Positions 1 through 6,912 of a DNA stretch of 10,664 nt are shown in pieces. This DNA comes from DATGQT01 sp035304085 (GTDB lineage Bacteria > Bacteroidota > Rhodothermia > Rhodothermales > Rubricoccaceae): positions 1-10,664 of the forward strand of contig DATGQT010000021.1 of the NCBI GenBank assembly GCA_035304085.1. Reading direction: 5' to 3'. The notes under the pieces are model-generated. The model was not told where the DNA came from. It made no database searches and saw only the letters and a program-made list of their open reading frames with translations. Numbering within the stretch: the stretch's first letter is position 1; every line of letters begins with the position of its first letter. The translations under genes and the position numbers were made by a program.

Positions 1-552
1 TGGTTCGCGCTCTGGCCGGCGGGGCTCCCGGACGCGCTGCCCCAGCTGTTCTGGCCCTGGCAACTCGTGACGATGGCGTTCCTCCACGGTGGCTTCGGGC
101 ACATCTTCTTCAATATGTTCGGGCTGTGGATGTTCGGGATGCGGATCGAGAACGTGCTCGGCTCGCGGCGCTTCGCCCTCTTCTACTTCACGTGCGTGCT
201 GGGGGCGAGCCTGCTCCAACTCCTCACGATCTCGGCGCCGTTCCTGTTCGGGATCGGCGAGCCGGCGGTGGTCCCGACCCTCGGCGCCTCGGGCGGCGTG
301 CTCGGCGTGCTCGCCGCGTTCGGGCTCCTGTACCCCGACGAGCGGATCTACGTCTACTTCCTCTTCCCCATCCCCGCGAAGTGGTTCGTGCTCGGGCTCG
401 CCGCGCTCGACCTCTACGCCGGCTACGCCGGGACGAACACCGGCGTCGCGCACTTCGCCCACCTCGGCGGGATGCTCGCGGGCGCCCTCCTCATCCAGTT
501 CTGGCGGGGCCGGTTCCCCTTCACACGTCGCCGCGTCCAGAACCGGGCTTGA
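1..552 (+). CDS. Rhomboid-family intramembrane serine protease, 3' part (N-terminus outside window)
   Basis: The reading frame is open from base 1, so the gene starts upstream; 183 C-terminal residues are present. Rhomboids cleave transmembrane substrates within the lipid bilayer using a Ser-His dyad. Visible family marks are the helix-2 signature HGGFGHIFFN at bases 85-114, the active-site motif GASGG with the nucleophile Ser at 289-291, and the motif AHLGG with the catalytic His at 460-462. Several hydrophobic helices alternate with short loops, and the chain ends in a basic tail (RRRVQNRA). Both catalytic residues are intact, so it is probably an active protease; the substrate is unknown. 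It converges on nuoH and is not part of the nuo operon. A start at 67 or 73 would remove a first helix and split a conserved WQLVT-like stretch, so those are unlikely to be true starts. Confidence 0.9.
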   Translation, partial: WFALWPAGLPDALPQLFWPWQLVTMAFLHGGFGHIFFNMFGLWMFGMRIENVLGSRRFALFYFTCVLGASLLQLLTISAPFLFGIGEPAVVPTLGASGGVLGVLAAFGLLYPDERIYVYFLFPIPAKWFVLGLAALDLYAGYAGTNTGVAHFAHLGGMLAGALLIQFWRGRFPFTRRRVQNRA

Positions 553-569
553 ACAAACCGGGCTTGAAC
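541..569. repeat. Tandem direct repeat across the rhomboid stop codon
   Basis: Fourteen bases (aaccgggcttgaac) occur at 541-554 and again at 556-569, a period of 15. Because 15 is a multiple of 3, the second copy places another TGA in the rhomboid frame 15 bases after the real stop. It looks like a small local duplication; no function is evident. Confidence 0.8.
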
Positions 570-571
570 GA

Positions 572-602
572 CGCCGGGGCGACCGACCCGGTCGCCCCGG
601 CG
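572..602. terminator. GC-rich hairpin between convergent genes, likely bidirectional terminator
   Basis: A perfect 13-bp inverted repeat (arms 572-584 and 590-602, 5-nt loop) lies 19 bases after the rhomboid stop and 22 bases after the nuoH stop. Its position between two converging genes suggests it ends both transcripts. Neither side shows the T-tract of a classical intrinsic terminator, so termination is inferred from the stem and its place. Confidence 0.6.
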
Positions 603-624
603 GGGTGCGAGGTGGCCGGCCTGC

Positions 625-1695
625 TCAGGCGAGCGCCTCGTAGAGCGCCACGACCAGCGCGATGACGAGGACGTTGGCGAGGGCGATGGGGAGGAGGTAC
701 TTCCACCCCAGCGTCATGAGCTGGTTGTACTTGAAGCGGGGGAGCGTCCAGCGGATCCAGATGAAGCAGACCGCGATGGCGACCACCTTCAGGATGAAGA
801 AGAGCACCTGGAGCACCGTGAGCAGCCACCCCAGCCCGCCGTCGTAGAACCACCCGGCGTAGGCGGCCTCCCACGGGAGGAGGTACCCCCCGAGGAACAG
901 CGTCACGATGACCATGCTCGCGACCCACATGTTCACGTACTCGGCGAGGAAGAACATCCCGAACTTCATCCCCGAGTACTCCGTGTGATACCCGCCGACG
1001 AGCTCCTGCTCGGCCTCGGGGAGGTCGAACGGCAGGCGGTTCGTCTCCGCCAGCGCCGTCACGGCGAAGATGATGAAGCCGACGGGGTTGCGGAGCCAGT
1101 TCCACGCCAGCGGCCCGAGGGCGGCGTGGTTCTGGTTCTCGACGATGTCGTAGAGCCGGAGGCTCTCGGACATGAGGATCACCGAGACCACGGCCGCCCC
1201 CATCGCGAGCTCGTACGAGATCATCTGCGCCGCCGAGCGGAGCCCCCCGAGGAGCGAGTACTTCGAGTTCGAGCTCCACCCCGCCAGCGTCACGCCGTAG
1301 ACGGAGACCGACGTGAGGGCGAGGATGACGAGGATGCCCACGCTGAGGTCGGCGACGGCGAGGGGGCCGGCGCCGCTGCCCGTCCGCGCCCACGGGATCA
1401 CGGCCGGCGTCGTCATCGCGATCACCACCATGAGCGTCGGCGCGAGCGCGTGGATGAACCGGCTCGCCTGCGCCGGGATGATGTCCTCCTTGAAGATGAG
1501 CTTGAACACATCGGCGAACGGCTGCAGGAGCCCCGCCGGGCCGACGCGGTTGGGCCCGCTCCGCTCCTGGATGAACGCCGACACCTTCCGCTCGGCGTAG
1601 ACGAGCATCGAGGCCGTGATGAGGAGGCCGTTGAGGATGAGGAAGATGACGAGCGGGAGGTCGATGAACTCCCAGATCGTCTGGATCGTGGCCAT
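625..1695 (-). CDS. nuoH: NADH-quinone oxidoreductase subunit H (NuoH)
   Basis: A 356-residue polytopic membrane protein of complex I. It joins the peripheral arm to the proton-pumping membrane arm and forms much of the quinone entry chamber. Family marks are AERKVSAFIQERSGPNRVGP (residues 34-53), the loop AETNRLPFDLPEAE (216-229) with its acidic cluster, and GGYHTEYSGMKF just after it. Multiple hydrophobic helices fill the rest, and the length fits the family, which lies around 320-400 residues. The ATG at 1695 sits at the expected N-terminus and has no Shine-Dalgarno; the preceding bases are pyrimidine-rich on the coding strand. It is the last gene of the operon, followed by a hairpin and the convergent rhomboid gene. 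nuoI, which commonly comes next, is not here. Confidence 0.97.
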   Translation of the reverse strand: MATIQTIWEFIDLPLVIFLILNGLLITASMLVYAERKVSAFIQERSGPNRVGPAGLLQPFADVFKLIFKEDIIPAQASRFIHALAPTLMVVIAMTTPAVIPWARTGSGAGPLAVADLSVGILVILALTSVSVYGVTLAGWSSNSKYSLLGGLRSAAQMISYELAMGAAVVSVILMSESLRLYDIVENQNHAALGPLAWNWLRNPVGFIIFAVTALAETNRLPFDLPEAEQELVGGYHTEYSGMKFGMFFLAEYVNMWVASMVIVTLFLGGYLLPWEAAYAGWFYDGGLGWLLTVLQVLFFILKVVAIAVCFIWIRWTLPRFKYNQLMTLGWKYLLPIALANVLVIALVVALYEALA

Positions 1696-1797
1696 GGTCG
1701 AGAGAGGGTGAGAGGGGGAGAGGAGGAGAGGGAGATTAGCGTGGAGTGGATGCGGAGCGGGCAGCCCCCTTTCTCCCGCTCTCCCTTCCCTCCTGTC
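1696..1797. repeat. Purine-rich spacer nuoG/nuoH with hairpin potential
   Basis: The 102-base gap carries a plus-strand purine tract (about 1700-1737, with GAGAGGG at 1702, 1710 and 1726) and a facing pyrimidine tract (about 1765-1797). Bases 1708-1721 can pair with 1772-1785 at 12 of 14 positions. No open frame here looks like a gene. It resembles the other hairpin-filled spacers of this operon in position, but its sequence is different and the 7-nt rhythm is weak. Confidence 0.5.
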
Positions 1798-3513
1798 TCA
1801 AACGGCAGCGGCTACGTCCTCGAGCGGCACGCCGAGGAGGCCCATCGCGTCGTGGGTGGCGCCGGCGAAGGCGGGGACGCGCTCGGCCACCTCGTCCATG
1901 ATGCGGGCGGGGCTCTTGTAGCGCAGCGGGCGGCCGAGCCGCTCGGCGAGCTCGGGGATCACGCTCCACCCCGGCAGGCAGTCCACCCGGTTGGAGGCCT
2001 CGTACCACCGGTCGAAGGGGACGCCCTGCTGGTCGAGCCGGCTGAGGCCGACGCCCATCGCCCGCATGAGCGCGCGGTTGGCGCCGCGGATCACCTTCGC
2101 CGGGCGGAGCAGCTGCGCCCGGCCGTCCTCGCTGACGTACGTCCCGATGGTCTCGACGCTCATCGCCGCGGCGAAGGCGACGTCGGCCGCGGGGAGGGTC
2201 TGGTTGGTGGTGTGGTAGTGGTGGAGGATGACCTTCACGCCCGCGAGGTCGTCGGCGGTGACGAGGCCGGCGGCGACGGGGTCGTCGTCGAGGACGTAGA
2301 GCACGTCGGCGTCGGCGAGGCGGGCGCGGAGGAGGGCGCCGTCGACGGGCGCGAGGCCGAGGCGCTCGCAGCCGGCGGCGTTGGGCGCGGCGTCGTCGGA
2401 GATCAGCCAGCCGTCGCCGCGGCCCTCCTCGCGGTAGGAGACGTAGCCGACGACCTCGCCGCCGGTGGCCTCGGCCAGCCGCGTGAGGAGGTAGTTGTCC
2501 TCGACGGTGGCCCAGGCGGAGCCGAGGAAGAGGGCGCGGCCCTCGGCCTTCTTGAGCAGCAGCGCCGCCTCGTCGAAGGCGCGGCGCCAGTCCACGGGCC
2601 GGCCGCCGAGCGTGGGGCCCTGCGCGCGGTCCTCGTTGTAGCGGCGGTAGACGAGCCGCGCCGCGTCCGGCATCCAGTACTCGTTGACGGCGAGGTTCTG
2701 GCGCGGGGTGATGCGGAGGACCTCGTTGTCGCGGACCCACACGTCCACGTTGATCCCCTTCCCGCCGAAGTCGGAGACCGTCGGCGTCCGGCTCATCTCC
2801 CAGACGCGCGCGCGGAACCGGAAGTAGTCCTCGGTGAGGGCGCCGACGGGGCAGATGTCGCAGACGTTCATCGAGTACGGGTCGTCGAAGACCTCCCCCG
2901 GCGCCGTCATCGGGTAGTTCTTGTCGCCGCGGTTGACGATGGAGAGCTGGTGGGTGCCCGTGACCTCCTCGGTGAAGCGGGTGCAGCGCGTGCAGTTGAT
3001 GCAGCGCTCGGCGTCGAGGACGACGTTCGGGCCGAGCTGGACGCGCTTGGGGCGGTGGACCTTCTGGAACTCGAACCGGCTCCCCTCGGCGCCGTACTTG
3101 TAGGACTGGATCTGGAGCGGGCAGTGGCCGGCCTGGTCGCAGATGGGGCAGTCGAGGGGGTGGTTGATGAGGAGGAACTCGAGGTTGTCCTCCTGGGCGG
3201 CGGCCACCTCGGCGCTGTCGTACTGCGTGTGGACGACCATCCCGTCGGCCATGTCGAGCGCGCAGCTCGGCATCAGCTTGGGGAAGTAGTTGATGACGGG
3301 CAGCCCGTCCTCGCCCCGGACGATCTCCCCCGACGCGCGGTCGCGCTGCGGCGTGCCGGCCTTGACGAGGCACTGCCGGCAGTTGGCCGGGATGGACATC
3401 GCCGGGTGGTAGCAGAAGTGCGGGATCTCGATGCCCTGGTCGAGGCAGAACTGGAGGAGCTTCGCCCCCGGCTCGAACTCGTAGGACCGGCCGTCGATGA
3501 TGACCTGCGGCAT
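1798..3513 (-). CDS. nuoG: NADH-quinone oxidoreductase subunit G (NuoG), compact form
   Basis: The 571-residue Fe-S subunit of the NADH arm relays electrons from NuoE/NuoF to NuoI. An N-terminal 2Fe-2S domain has Cys34, Cys45, Cys48 and Cys84. The His/Cys-ligated N5 cluster has His118, Cys122, Cys125 and Cys131 (HPLDCPICDQAGHC). The N4 cluster has Cys171, Cys174, Cys177 and probably Cys221 (CPVGALT). The following molybdopterin-type domain begins near residue 238 but lacks the four N7 cysteines: the place reads TVSDFGGKGINV and the fourth site reads YWMPD. The C-terminal domain is short compared with the roughly 900-residue E. coli protein. I chose ATG at 3513 (MPQVIIDG) because it matches the family N-terminus; an ATG at 3579 would only add residues encoded by the upstream repeat. 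There is no Shine-Dalgarno. Confidence 0.95.
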   Translation of the reverse strand: MPQVIIDGRSYEFEPGAKLLQFCLDQGIEIPHFCYHPAMSIPANCRQCLVKAGTPQRDRASGEIVRGEDGLPVINYFPKLMPSCALDMADGMVVHTQYDSAEVAAAQEDNLEFLLINHPLDCPICDQAGHCPLQIQSYKYGAEGSRFEFQKVHRPKRVQLGPNVVLDAERCINCTRCTRFTEEVTGTHQLSIVNRGDKNYPMTAPGEVFDDPYSMNVCDICPVGALTEDYFRFRARVWEMSRTPTVSDFGGKGINVDVWVRDNEVLRITPRQNLAVNEYWMPDAARLVYRRYNEDRAQGPTLGGRPVDWRRAFDEAALLLKKAEGRALFLGSAWATVEDNYLLTRLAEATGGEVVGYVSYREEGRGDGWLISDDAAPNAAGCERLGLAPVDGALLRARLADADVLYVLDDDPVAAGLVTADDLAGVKVILHHYHTTNQTLPAADVAFAAAMSVETIGTYVSEDGRAQLLRPAKVIRGANRALMRAMGVGLSRLDQQGVPFDRWYEASNRVDCLPGWSVIPELAERLGRPLRYKSPARIMDEVAERVPAFAGATHDAMGLLGVPLEDVAAAV

Positions 3514-3591
3514 AGGAAAGTGCGGAATTCGGAGTGCGGAGTGCGGAGTGGGCGGTCGATCCGCACTCCGCACCCCCACTCCGCAATCGAA
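3514..3591. repeat. Heptad-repeat hairpin filling the lipoprotein/nuoG spacer
   Basis: The 78-base gap is built of 7-nt units (AGTGCGG, AATTCGG, AGTGCGG, AGTGCGG on one arm; CCGCACT, CCGCACC and CCGCAAT-like units on the other). Bases 3534-3546 pair perfectly with 3561-3573 (13 bp, 14-nt loop), and 3521-3526 pair with 3580-3585 further out. The 14 bases at 3559-3572 recur exactly at 6882-6895 in the nuoE/nuoD spacer. It lies from the lipoprotein stop to the nuoG start. Confidence 0.85.
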
Positions 3592-4134
3592 TCAGGCGTT
3601 CTGCGGGGTGGCGCTCTCGAGCCGGGCGCCGGTGGCGCTGAGGACGAGCGTCCGCTCCGGCGCCGTGATGGCGGCGACCTCCTCCGCGCTCGCGCCGCGG
3701 TCCTGCGCGAGGTGGCGGAGCGTCGCGACGTCGGTCTCCTCGACGGTGAGCGTGCCCTCGACGACGGCGCTGCGCCCGGCGACGTCCTTCGGGAACGTGA
3801 ACACGTAGCCCTCCTCGTCGCGGGGGACGCTGACGCGGAAGGCGACGCCGGCCTCGTTCTGGAACGTGAACCAGCACCCGGCCATCTGGCACACCTCCGA
3901 GACGGTGCCGGCCACGCGTACGGGCATGTTCTCGTACTGCTCGGGGTGCATGACGACCTCGTCGACGAAGACGACGGGCCCGTCGCCGGGGTCCTCGCCG
4001 ACGACGGTGCCGAGGTCGGCGACCAGCTCGTCGTCCAGCGCGAGGGTCTCCTCGTCGGCGGCGGTGGTCGCCCCGTCCTGGGCGCAGGCGGCGAGGAGGA
4101 GGGCGGGGAGGAGGAGGGGGAGGAGGCGTTTCAT
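3592..4134 (-). CDS. DUF4920-like periplasmic lipoprotein inside the nuo operon
   Basis: A 180-residue protein with a lipoprotein signal: MKRLL, a hydrophobic core, then the lipobox LLAAC with Cys17 as the acylated residue. After an acidic linker (about 27-52), residues 53-127 form a small beta-rich domain with the motif VCQMAGCWFTF (81-91, Cys82 and Cys87 in a CX4C pattern) and VFTFPKDVAGRSAVVEG (111-127). The cysteine-GCW pair and the following FPKD...VEG match my memory of DUF4920 proteins, which have no assigned function. It should be anchored on the periplasmic face, across the membrane from NuoF and NuoG. It starts 11 nt after the nuoF stop, so it is almost certainly cotranscribed with nuo. 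Two guesses that the sequence does not prove are metal binding by the cysteines and a role in envelope or complex assembly. Confidence 0.8.
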   Translation of the reverse strand: MKRLLPLLLPALLLAACAQDGATTAADEETLALDDELVADLGTVVGEDPGDGPVVFVDEVVMHPEQYENMPVRVAGTVSEVCQMAGCWFTFQNEAGVAFRVSVPRDEEGYVFTFPKDVAGRSAVVEGTLTVEETDVATLRHLAQDRGASAEEVAAITAPERTLVLSATGARLESATPQNA

Positions 4135-4145
4135 GGTCGGGCCGG

Positions 4146-5549
4146 TCAGGGGGTGCCGGTGGGGGTGGTGGTCGTGGGCGGGTGGAGGCCGGCAGGGAGC
4201 GCGGCGGAGCCGTCGCCGCCGAGGTCGGCACCGGCGAAGGTGGCCGCCTTGCACTTCGCCTCGAACTCGTCGCGGAAGCGGCGGATGCCCCAGCGGACGG
4301 GCCACGCGGCGGCGTCGGCGAGGGCGCAGACGGTGCGGCCCTCCATCTGGTCGCAGATCTCCTGGAGGAGGTCGAGGTCGCGCGTGTAGCCCTCGCCCTC
4401 GTCGATCCGCGTCAGCAGCTTGTAGAGCCAGCCGGTGCCGTCGCGGCAGGGCGTGCACTGCCCGCAGCTCTCGTGCCAGTAGAAGTGGGCGATGCGGCGC
4501 GTCCACGACACCATGTCGGTGTCCTCGTCGAGCACGCACAGCCCGGCGGTGCCGATGGAGGAGCCGGCCTCGCGGAGGGTCTCGGCGTCCATCGTCACCC
4601 CCTCGCACTGGTCCCAGCGCAGCGGCGGCGTGGACGAGCCGCCGGGGACGATGGCCTTGATCTTCTTGCCGCCGCGGACGCCGCCGGCCACCTCGTAGAT
4701 GAGGTCCGAGATCAGCATGCCCGCGGGGTACTCGTAGACGCCGGGCCTGACGACGTGGCCCGAGATGCCGTAGAGCATGGGGCCGGGGTGCTTCTCCGGG
4801 CCGAGCCCGGCGAACCACTGCGCCCCGCGGTTGACGATGAGCGGGACGCACGCGAGCGTCTCGACGTTGTTGATCGTCGTAGGCATGGCCCAGAGGCCGG
4901 CCATGGCCGGGAAGGGCGGCTTGATGCGGGGGTAGGCCCGCTTCCCCTCCAGGCTCTCCATCAGGCTCGTCTCCTCGCCGCAGATGTAGGCGCCCGCGCC
5001 GAGGTGGACGACGAGGTCGGTCGAGAAGTCGGTCCCGAGGATGTTCTTGCCGAGGTAGCCGGCCTCGTAGGCCTCGTCCACGGCGCGCTGGACGTGGCGG
5101 ACGTAGTCGACGTACTCCCCGCGGATGTAGAGGTAGCACGTCTTGATCGTCATCGCGTAGCACGCCAGCGCGATGCCCTCGATGAGGAGGTGGGGGTTGT
5201 ACTCGAAGAGCTGGCGGTCCTTGAACGTGCCGGGCTCGGATTCGTCGCCGTTGCAGCAGAGGTAGCGCGGCTTCTCGGGGTCCACCGGCGGCATGAACGA
5301 CCACTTCAGGCCCGTCGCGAAGCCGGCGCCGCCGCGCCCGCGCAGCCCGCTCGCCTTGACCTCGTCGGTGAGCCCCTTCGGGTCGAACTTCCCGTTCTTG
5401 ACGACGGCCTTGAGCGCCTCGTAGCCGCCGTGGTCCTCGTAGACCTTCAGGTTGTGGAGGTCCCTGACGGGCGGCAGCAGCACGCGCTCGTAGGCGCGCC
5501 AGTCGCCCGCTTTCGTCTGGCCGGTGATGAGGGAGGGGGCGTCGGGCAT
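4146..5549 (-). CDS. nuoF: NADH-quinone oxidoreductase subunit F (NuoF), NADH- and FMN-binding
   Basis: A 467-residue subunit that takes hydride from NADH onto FMN and passes electrons through the 4Fe-4S cluster N3. The glycine-rich FMN/NADH site is GLRGRGGAGFATGLKW (68-83), followed by NGDESEPGTFKDR (100-112) and GAGAYICGEETSLMESLEG (184-202). The cluster ligands are Cys362, Cys365 and Cys368 (ESCGQCTPCRDG) with Cys408 (TVCALAD). The last 25 or so residues are a Gly/Ala/Pro/Thr-rich tail ending in TTTTPTGTP, which looks dispensable. The start ATG at 5549 is separated from the Uma2 stop by two bases (TGA-CC-ATG), which suggests translational coupling to that gene; there is no Shine-Dalgarno. 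NuoE, its usual direct neighbour and partner, lies on the other side of the Uma2 gene. Confidence 0.97.
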   Translation of the reverse strand: MPDAPSLITGQTKAGDWRAYERVLLPPVRDLHNLKVYEDHGGYEALKAVVKNGKFDPKGLTDEVKASGLRGRGGAGFATGLKWSFMPPVDPEKPRYLCCNGDESEPGTFKDRQLFEYNPHLLIEGIALACYAMTIKTCYLYIRGEYVDYVRHVQRAVDEAYEAGYLGKNILGTDFSTDLVVHLGAGAYICGEETSLMESLEGKRAYPRIKPPFPAMAGLWAMPTTINNVETLACVPLIVNRGAQWFAGLGPEKHPGPMLYGISGHVVRPGVYEYPAGMLISDLIYEVAGGVRGGKKIKAIVPGGSSTPPLRWDQCEGVTMDAETLREAGSSIGTAGLCVLDEDTDMVSWTRRIAHFYWHESCGQCTPCRDGTGWLYKLLTRIDEGEGYTRDLDLLQEICDQMEGRTVCALADAAAWPVRWGIRRFRDEFEAKCKAATFAGADLGGDGSAALPAGLHPPTTTTPTGTP

Positions 5550-5551
5550 GG

Positions 5552-6139
5552 TCAGGGGAGAAGGTCGGCGACGGAGATCCGAGCGTCCGGCGCATGTAGC
5601 GGGGCCACGGTTCCCTCGGGGCCGAACGTGGTCTTGGTGCGGTAAGCCGCGCCGACGGGCTCGCGGTGGACCTCCAGCAGGCGGTCCATGAGGTTCACGA
5701 TCCAGTACTCCGTGATGCCGGCGTCGGCGTAGAGGATGGCCTTGTGAACGCGGTCGTCCATGAGGCTGGAATCGGCCACCTCGACGAGGAGGACGATCGA
5801 CGACGGATCGGGGTGGTCGTCGAGGTAGTCACGGACGTTCCCTCGAACGACGGCCACGTCCGGCTCCGGCTCGGAGACCTCCGAGAGGGCGATGGGCAGC
5901 TGAGTACGTACGTGAAACCCATCGCCGAAAACGCTGCGGAGGAGGTCGGAAGCCAGGGTCGTGCTCACCGCATGCGGTTCGTTCTGTGACATCTTCTGGA
6001 CGATCTCTCCGTCGAGGAGCTCCACCCTGTCGGCGGTCGTGAGCACGCCCGCATCGACCGCCCGGTCGTAGCGCTCCCGCGTCCAGCGGAAGCGCTGGCC
6101 GGTCTCGGGGCGAAGCGGGGCGGGGGCGACGGCGGGCAT
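5552..6139 (-). CDS. Uma2-family PD-(D/E)XK nuclease-like protein embedded between nuoE and nuoF
   Basis: A 195-residue protein of the Uma2 type, a restriction-endonuclease-fold family that is often present in many copies per genome and is of poorly known function. Family marks are the N-terminal stretch WTRERYDRAVDAGVLTTADR followed by VELLDGEIVQKMSQNEPHA, then SEPEPDVAVVRG with Asp94, LLVEVADSS with Glu120, and DDRVHKAILYADAGITEYW with Lys133. Asp94, Glu120 and Lys133 are the expected catalytic residues of the fold, so the active site looks intact. It begins one base after the nuoE stop (TGA-C-ATG) and ends two bases before nuoF, so it must share the nuo transcript. It is not a complex I subunit. 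Whether it cuts DNA or has a regulatory role cannot be told from sequence. Confidence 0.88.
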   Translation of the reverse strand: MPAVAPAPLRPETGQRFRWTRERYDRAVDAGVLTTADRVELLDGEIVQKMSQNEPHAVSTTLASDLLRSVFGDGFHVRTQLPIALSEVSEPEPDVAVVRGNVRDYLDDHPDPSSIVLLVEVADSSLMDDRVHKAILYADAGITEYWIVNLMDRLLEVHREPVGAAYRTKTTFGPEGTVAPLHAPDARISVADLLP

Positions 6140-6140
6140 G

Positions 6141-6839
6141 TCAGTGGAGCGTCTCGGCGACGGGGGGCGTCCGGTACGTCGTCACGGCCTCGGCGTCGGA
6201 GCGGCGGTTGCCGCCGAGGTCGGCCTCGTCCTGCGGGAGGGTGACCGACTCGAAGGCGGGCATCTTGCCGGCGCGGAGGTCGGCCAGCAGCGCGTCGCAC
6301 CGCTCGCGCGTGAGGTTGTGGACGTAGGGGCCGTTGGTGACCTGGAGCATGGGGGCGGAGCCGCAGGCGCCGAGGCACTCGGCCTCCTGGATCGTGAACA
6401 GCCCGTCCGGCGTCGTCTGCCCGGCCTTCACGCCGAGGCTCTCCTCGAGGTAGTGGAGGACGTCGTAGCCGCCGCAGACCTGGCACGTGAAGCAGGTGCA
6501 GACGTCGAGGACGTACTTCCCCTTCGGCTCCTTGAAGTACTGGGTGTAAAACGTGGCGACGCCGTAGACCTTCGCGTAGGGGAGCCCGAGGGTGTCGGCG
6601 ACGAGGCGGATGACCTCCGGGGCGAGCCAGCCGAACTTCCGCTGCGCCAGCCAGAGCGTCTTCATCACGGCGCCGTCGGCCGTGGGGTACTGCGCGCGGA
6701 AGGCGTCGAGCTGCCGCTGCTCGTCGGCCGTCCACACCAGCTCCTCGTCGGCGAAGTGGCGCGGGGGCGCCTCGCCGGGGATGTACTTCGGCTTCGGCGA
6801 GACGTCGCGGCGGTGCGGGCCGGGGGTGTCGGGGGTCAT
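6141..6839 (-). CDS. nuoE: NADH-quinone oxidoreductase subunit E (NuoE)
   Basis: A 232-residue thioredoxin-like subunit of the NADH arm carrying the 2Fe-2S cluster N1a next to NuoF. The ligands are Cys114 and Cys119 (CTCFTC, C-x4-C) and Cys155 and Cys159 (ECLGACGSAP, C-x3-C). The helical N-terminal part (LWLAQRKFGWLAPEV, then VYGVATFYTQY) is typical. It is longer than the roughly 166-residue E. coli protein, with about 30 extra residues at the front and a polar tail after about residue 200. I chose ATG at 6839 (MTPDTPG); a start at 6896 would add 19 residues encoded purely by the upstream repeat. No Shine-Dalgarno is seen. It sits directly before the Uma2 gene with a single-base gap. Confidence 0.96.
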   Translation of the reverse strand: MTPDTPGPHRRDVSPKPKYIPGEAPPRHFADEELVWTADEQRQLDAFRAQYPTADGAVMKTLWLAQRKFGWLAPEVIRLVADTLGLPYAKVYGVATFYTQYFKEPKGKYVLDVCTCFTCQVCGGYDVLHYLEESLGVKAGQTTPDGLFTIQEAECLGACGSAPMLQVTNGPYVHNLTRERCDALLADLRAGKMPAFESVTLPQDEADLGGNRRSDAEAVTTYRTPPVAETLH

Positions 6840-6912
6840 TTCGGATTTGGGATTTCGGATTTCGGATCGGGGCGGCCTCAAATCCGCACTCCGCAATCCG
6901 AGATCCGCAATT
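6840..6912. repeat. Heptad-repeat hairpin filling the nuoD/nuoE spacer
   Basis: The left arm is four 7-nt units from 6840 (TTCGGAT, TTGGGAT, TTCGGAT, TTCGGAT). The right arm is AATCCGC, ACTCCGC, AATCCGA, GATCCGC from 6881. Bases 6840-6867 can pair with 6882-6909 at 22 of 28 positions around a 14-nt loop. Three of the six mismatches fall at the second place of a unit. The element runs from the base next to the nuoE start to the base next to the nuoD stop. Confidence 0.87.

Noticed and set aside
3514..3579. Extended NuoG start at 3579
   Set aside because: The extra 22 residues are encoded by the repeat hairpin, and the family N-terminus starts at 3513.
3514..3591. CRISPR array, considered because of the short regular repeats
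   Set aside because: Units are 7 nt, contiguous and inverted around a loop, with no spacers of 30-40 nt and no cas genes nearby.
1736..4231. Long minus-strand open frame over nuoG and the lipoprotein in another frame
   Set aside because: Pro/Arg-rich translation with no domain; nuoG and the lipoprotein lie in other frames with complete family motifs.
985..4389. Very long plus-strand open frame (1134 codons) antisense to nuoH, nuoG, the lipoprotein and nuoF
   Set aside because: It spans several real minus-strand genes, and its translation is low-complexity Arg/Glu/Asp/Val/Ala without any domain. It is the usual antisense shadow of GC-rich coding sequence with few stops.
5552..6139. Insertion sequence or other mobile element carrying the Uma2 gene
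   Set aside because: No terminal inverted repeats, target-site duplication or transposase; the junctions are 1 and 2 bases from the neighbouring genes.
6840..6896. Extended NuoE start at 6896
   Set aside because: The added 19 residues are a translation of the heptad repeat, not a conserved N-terminus.
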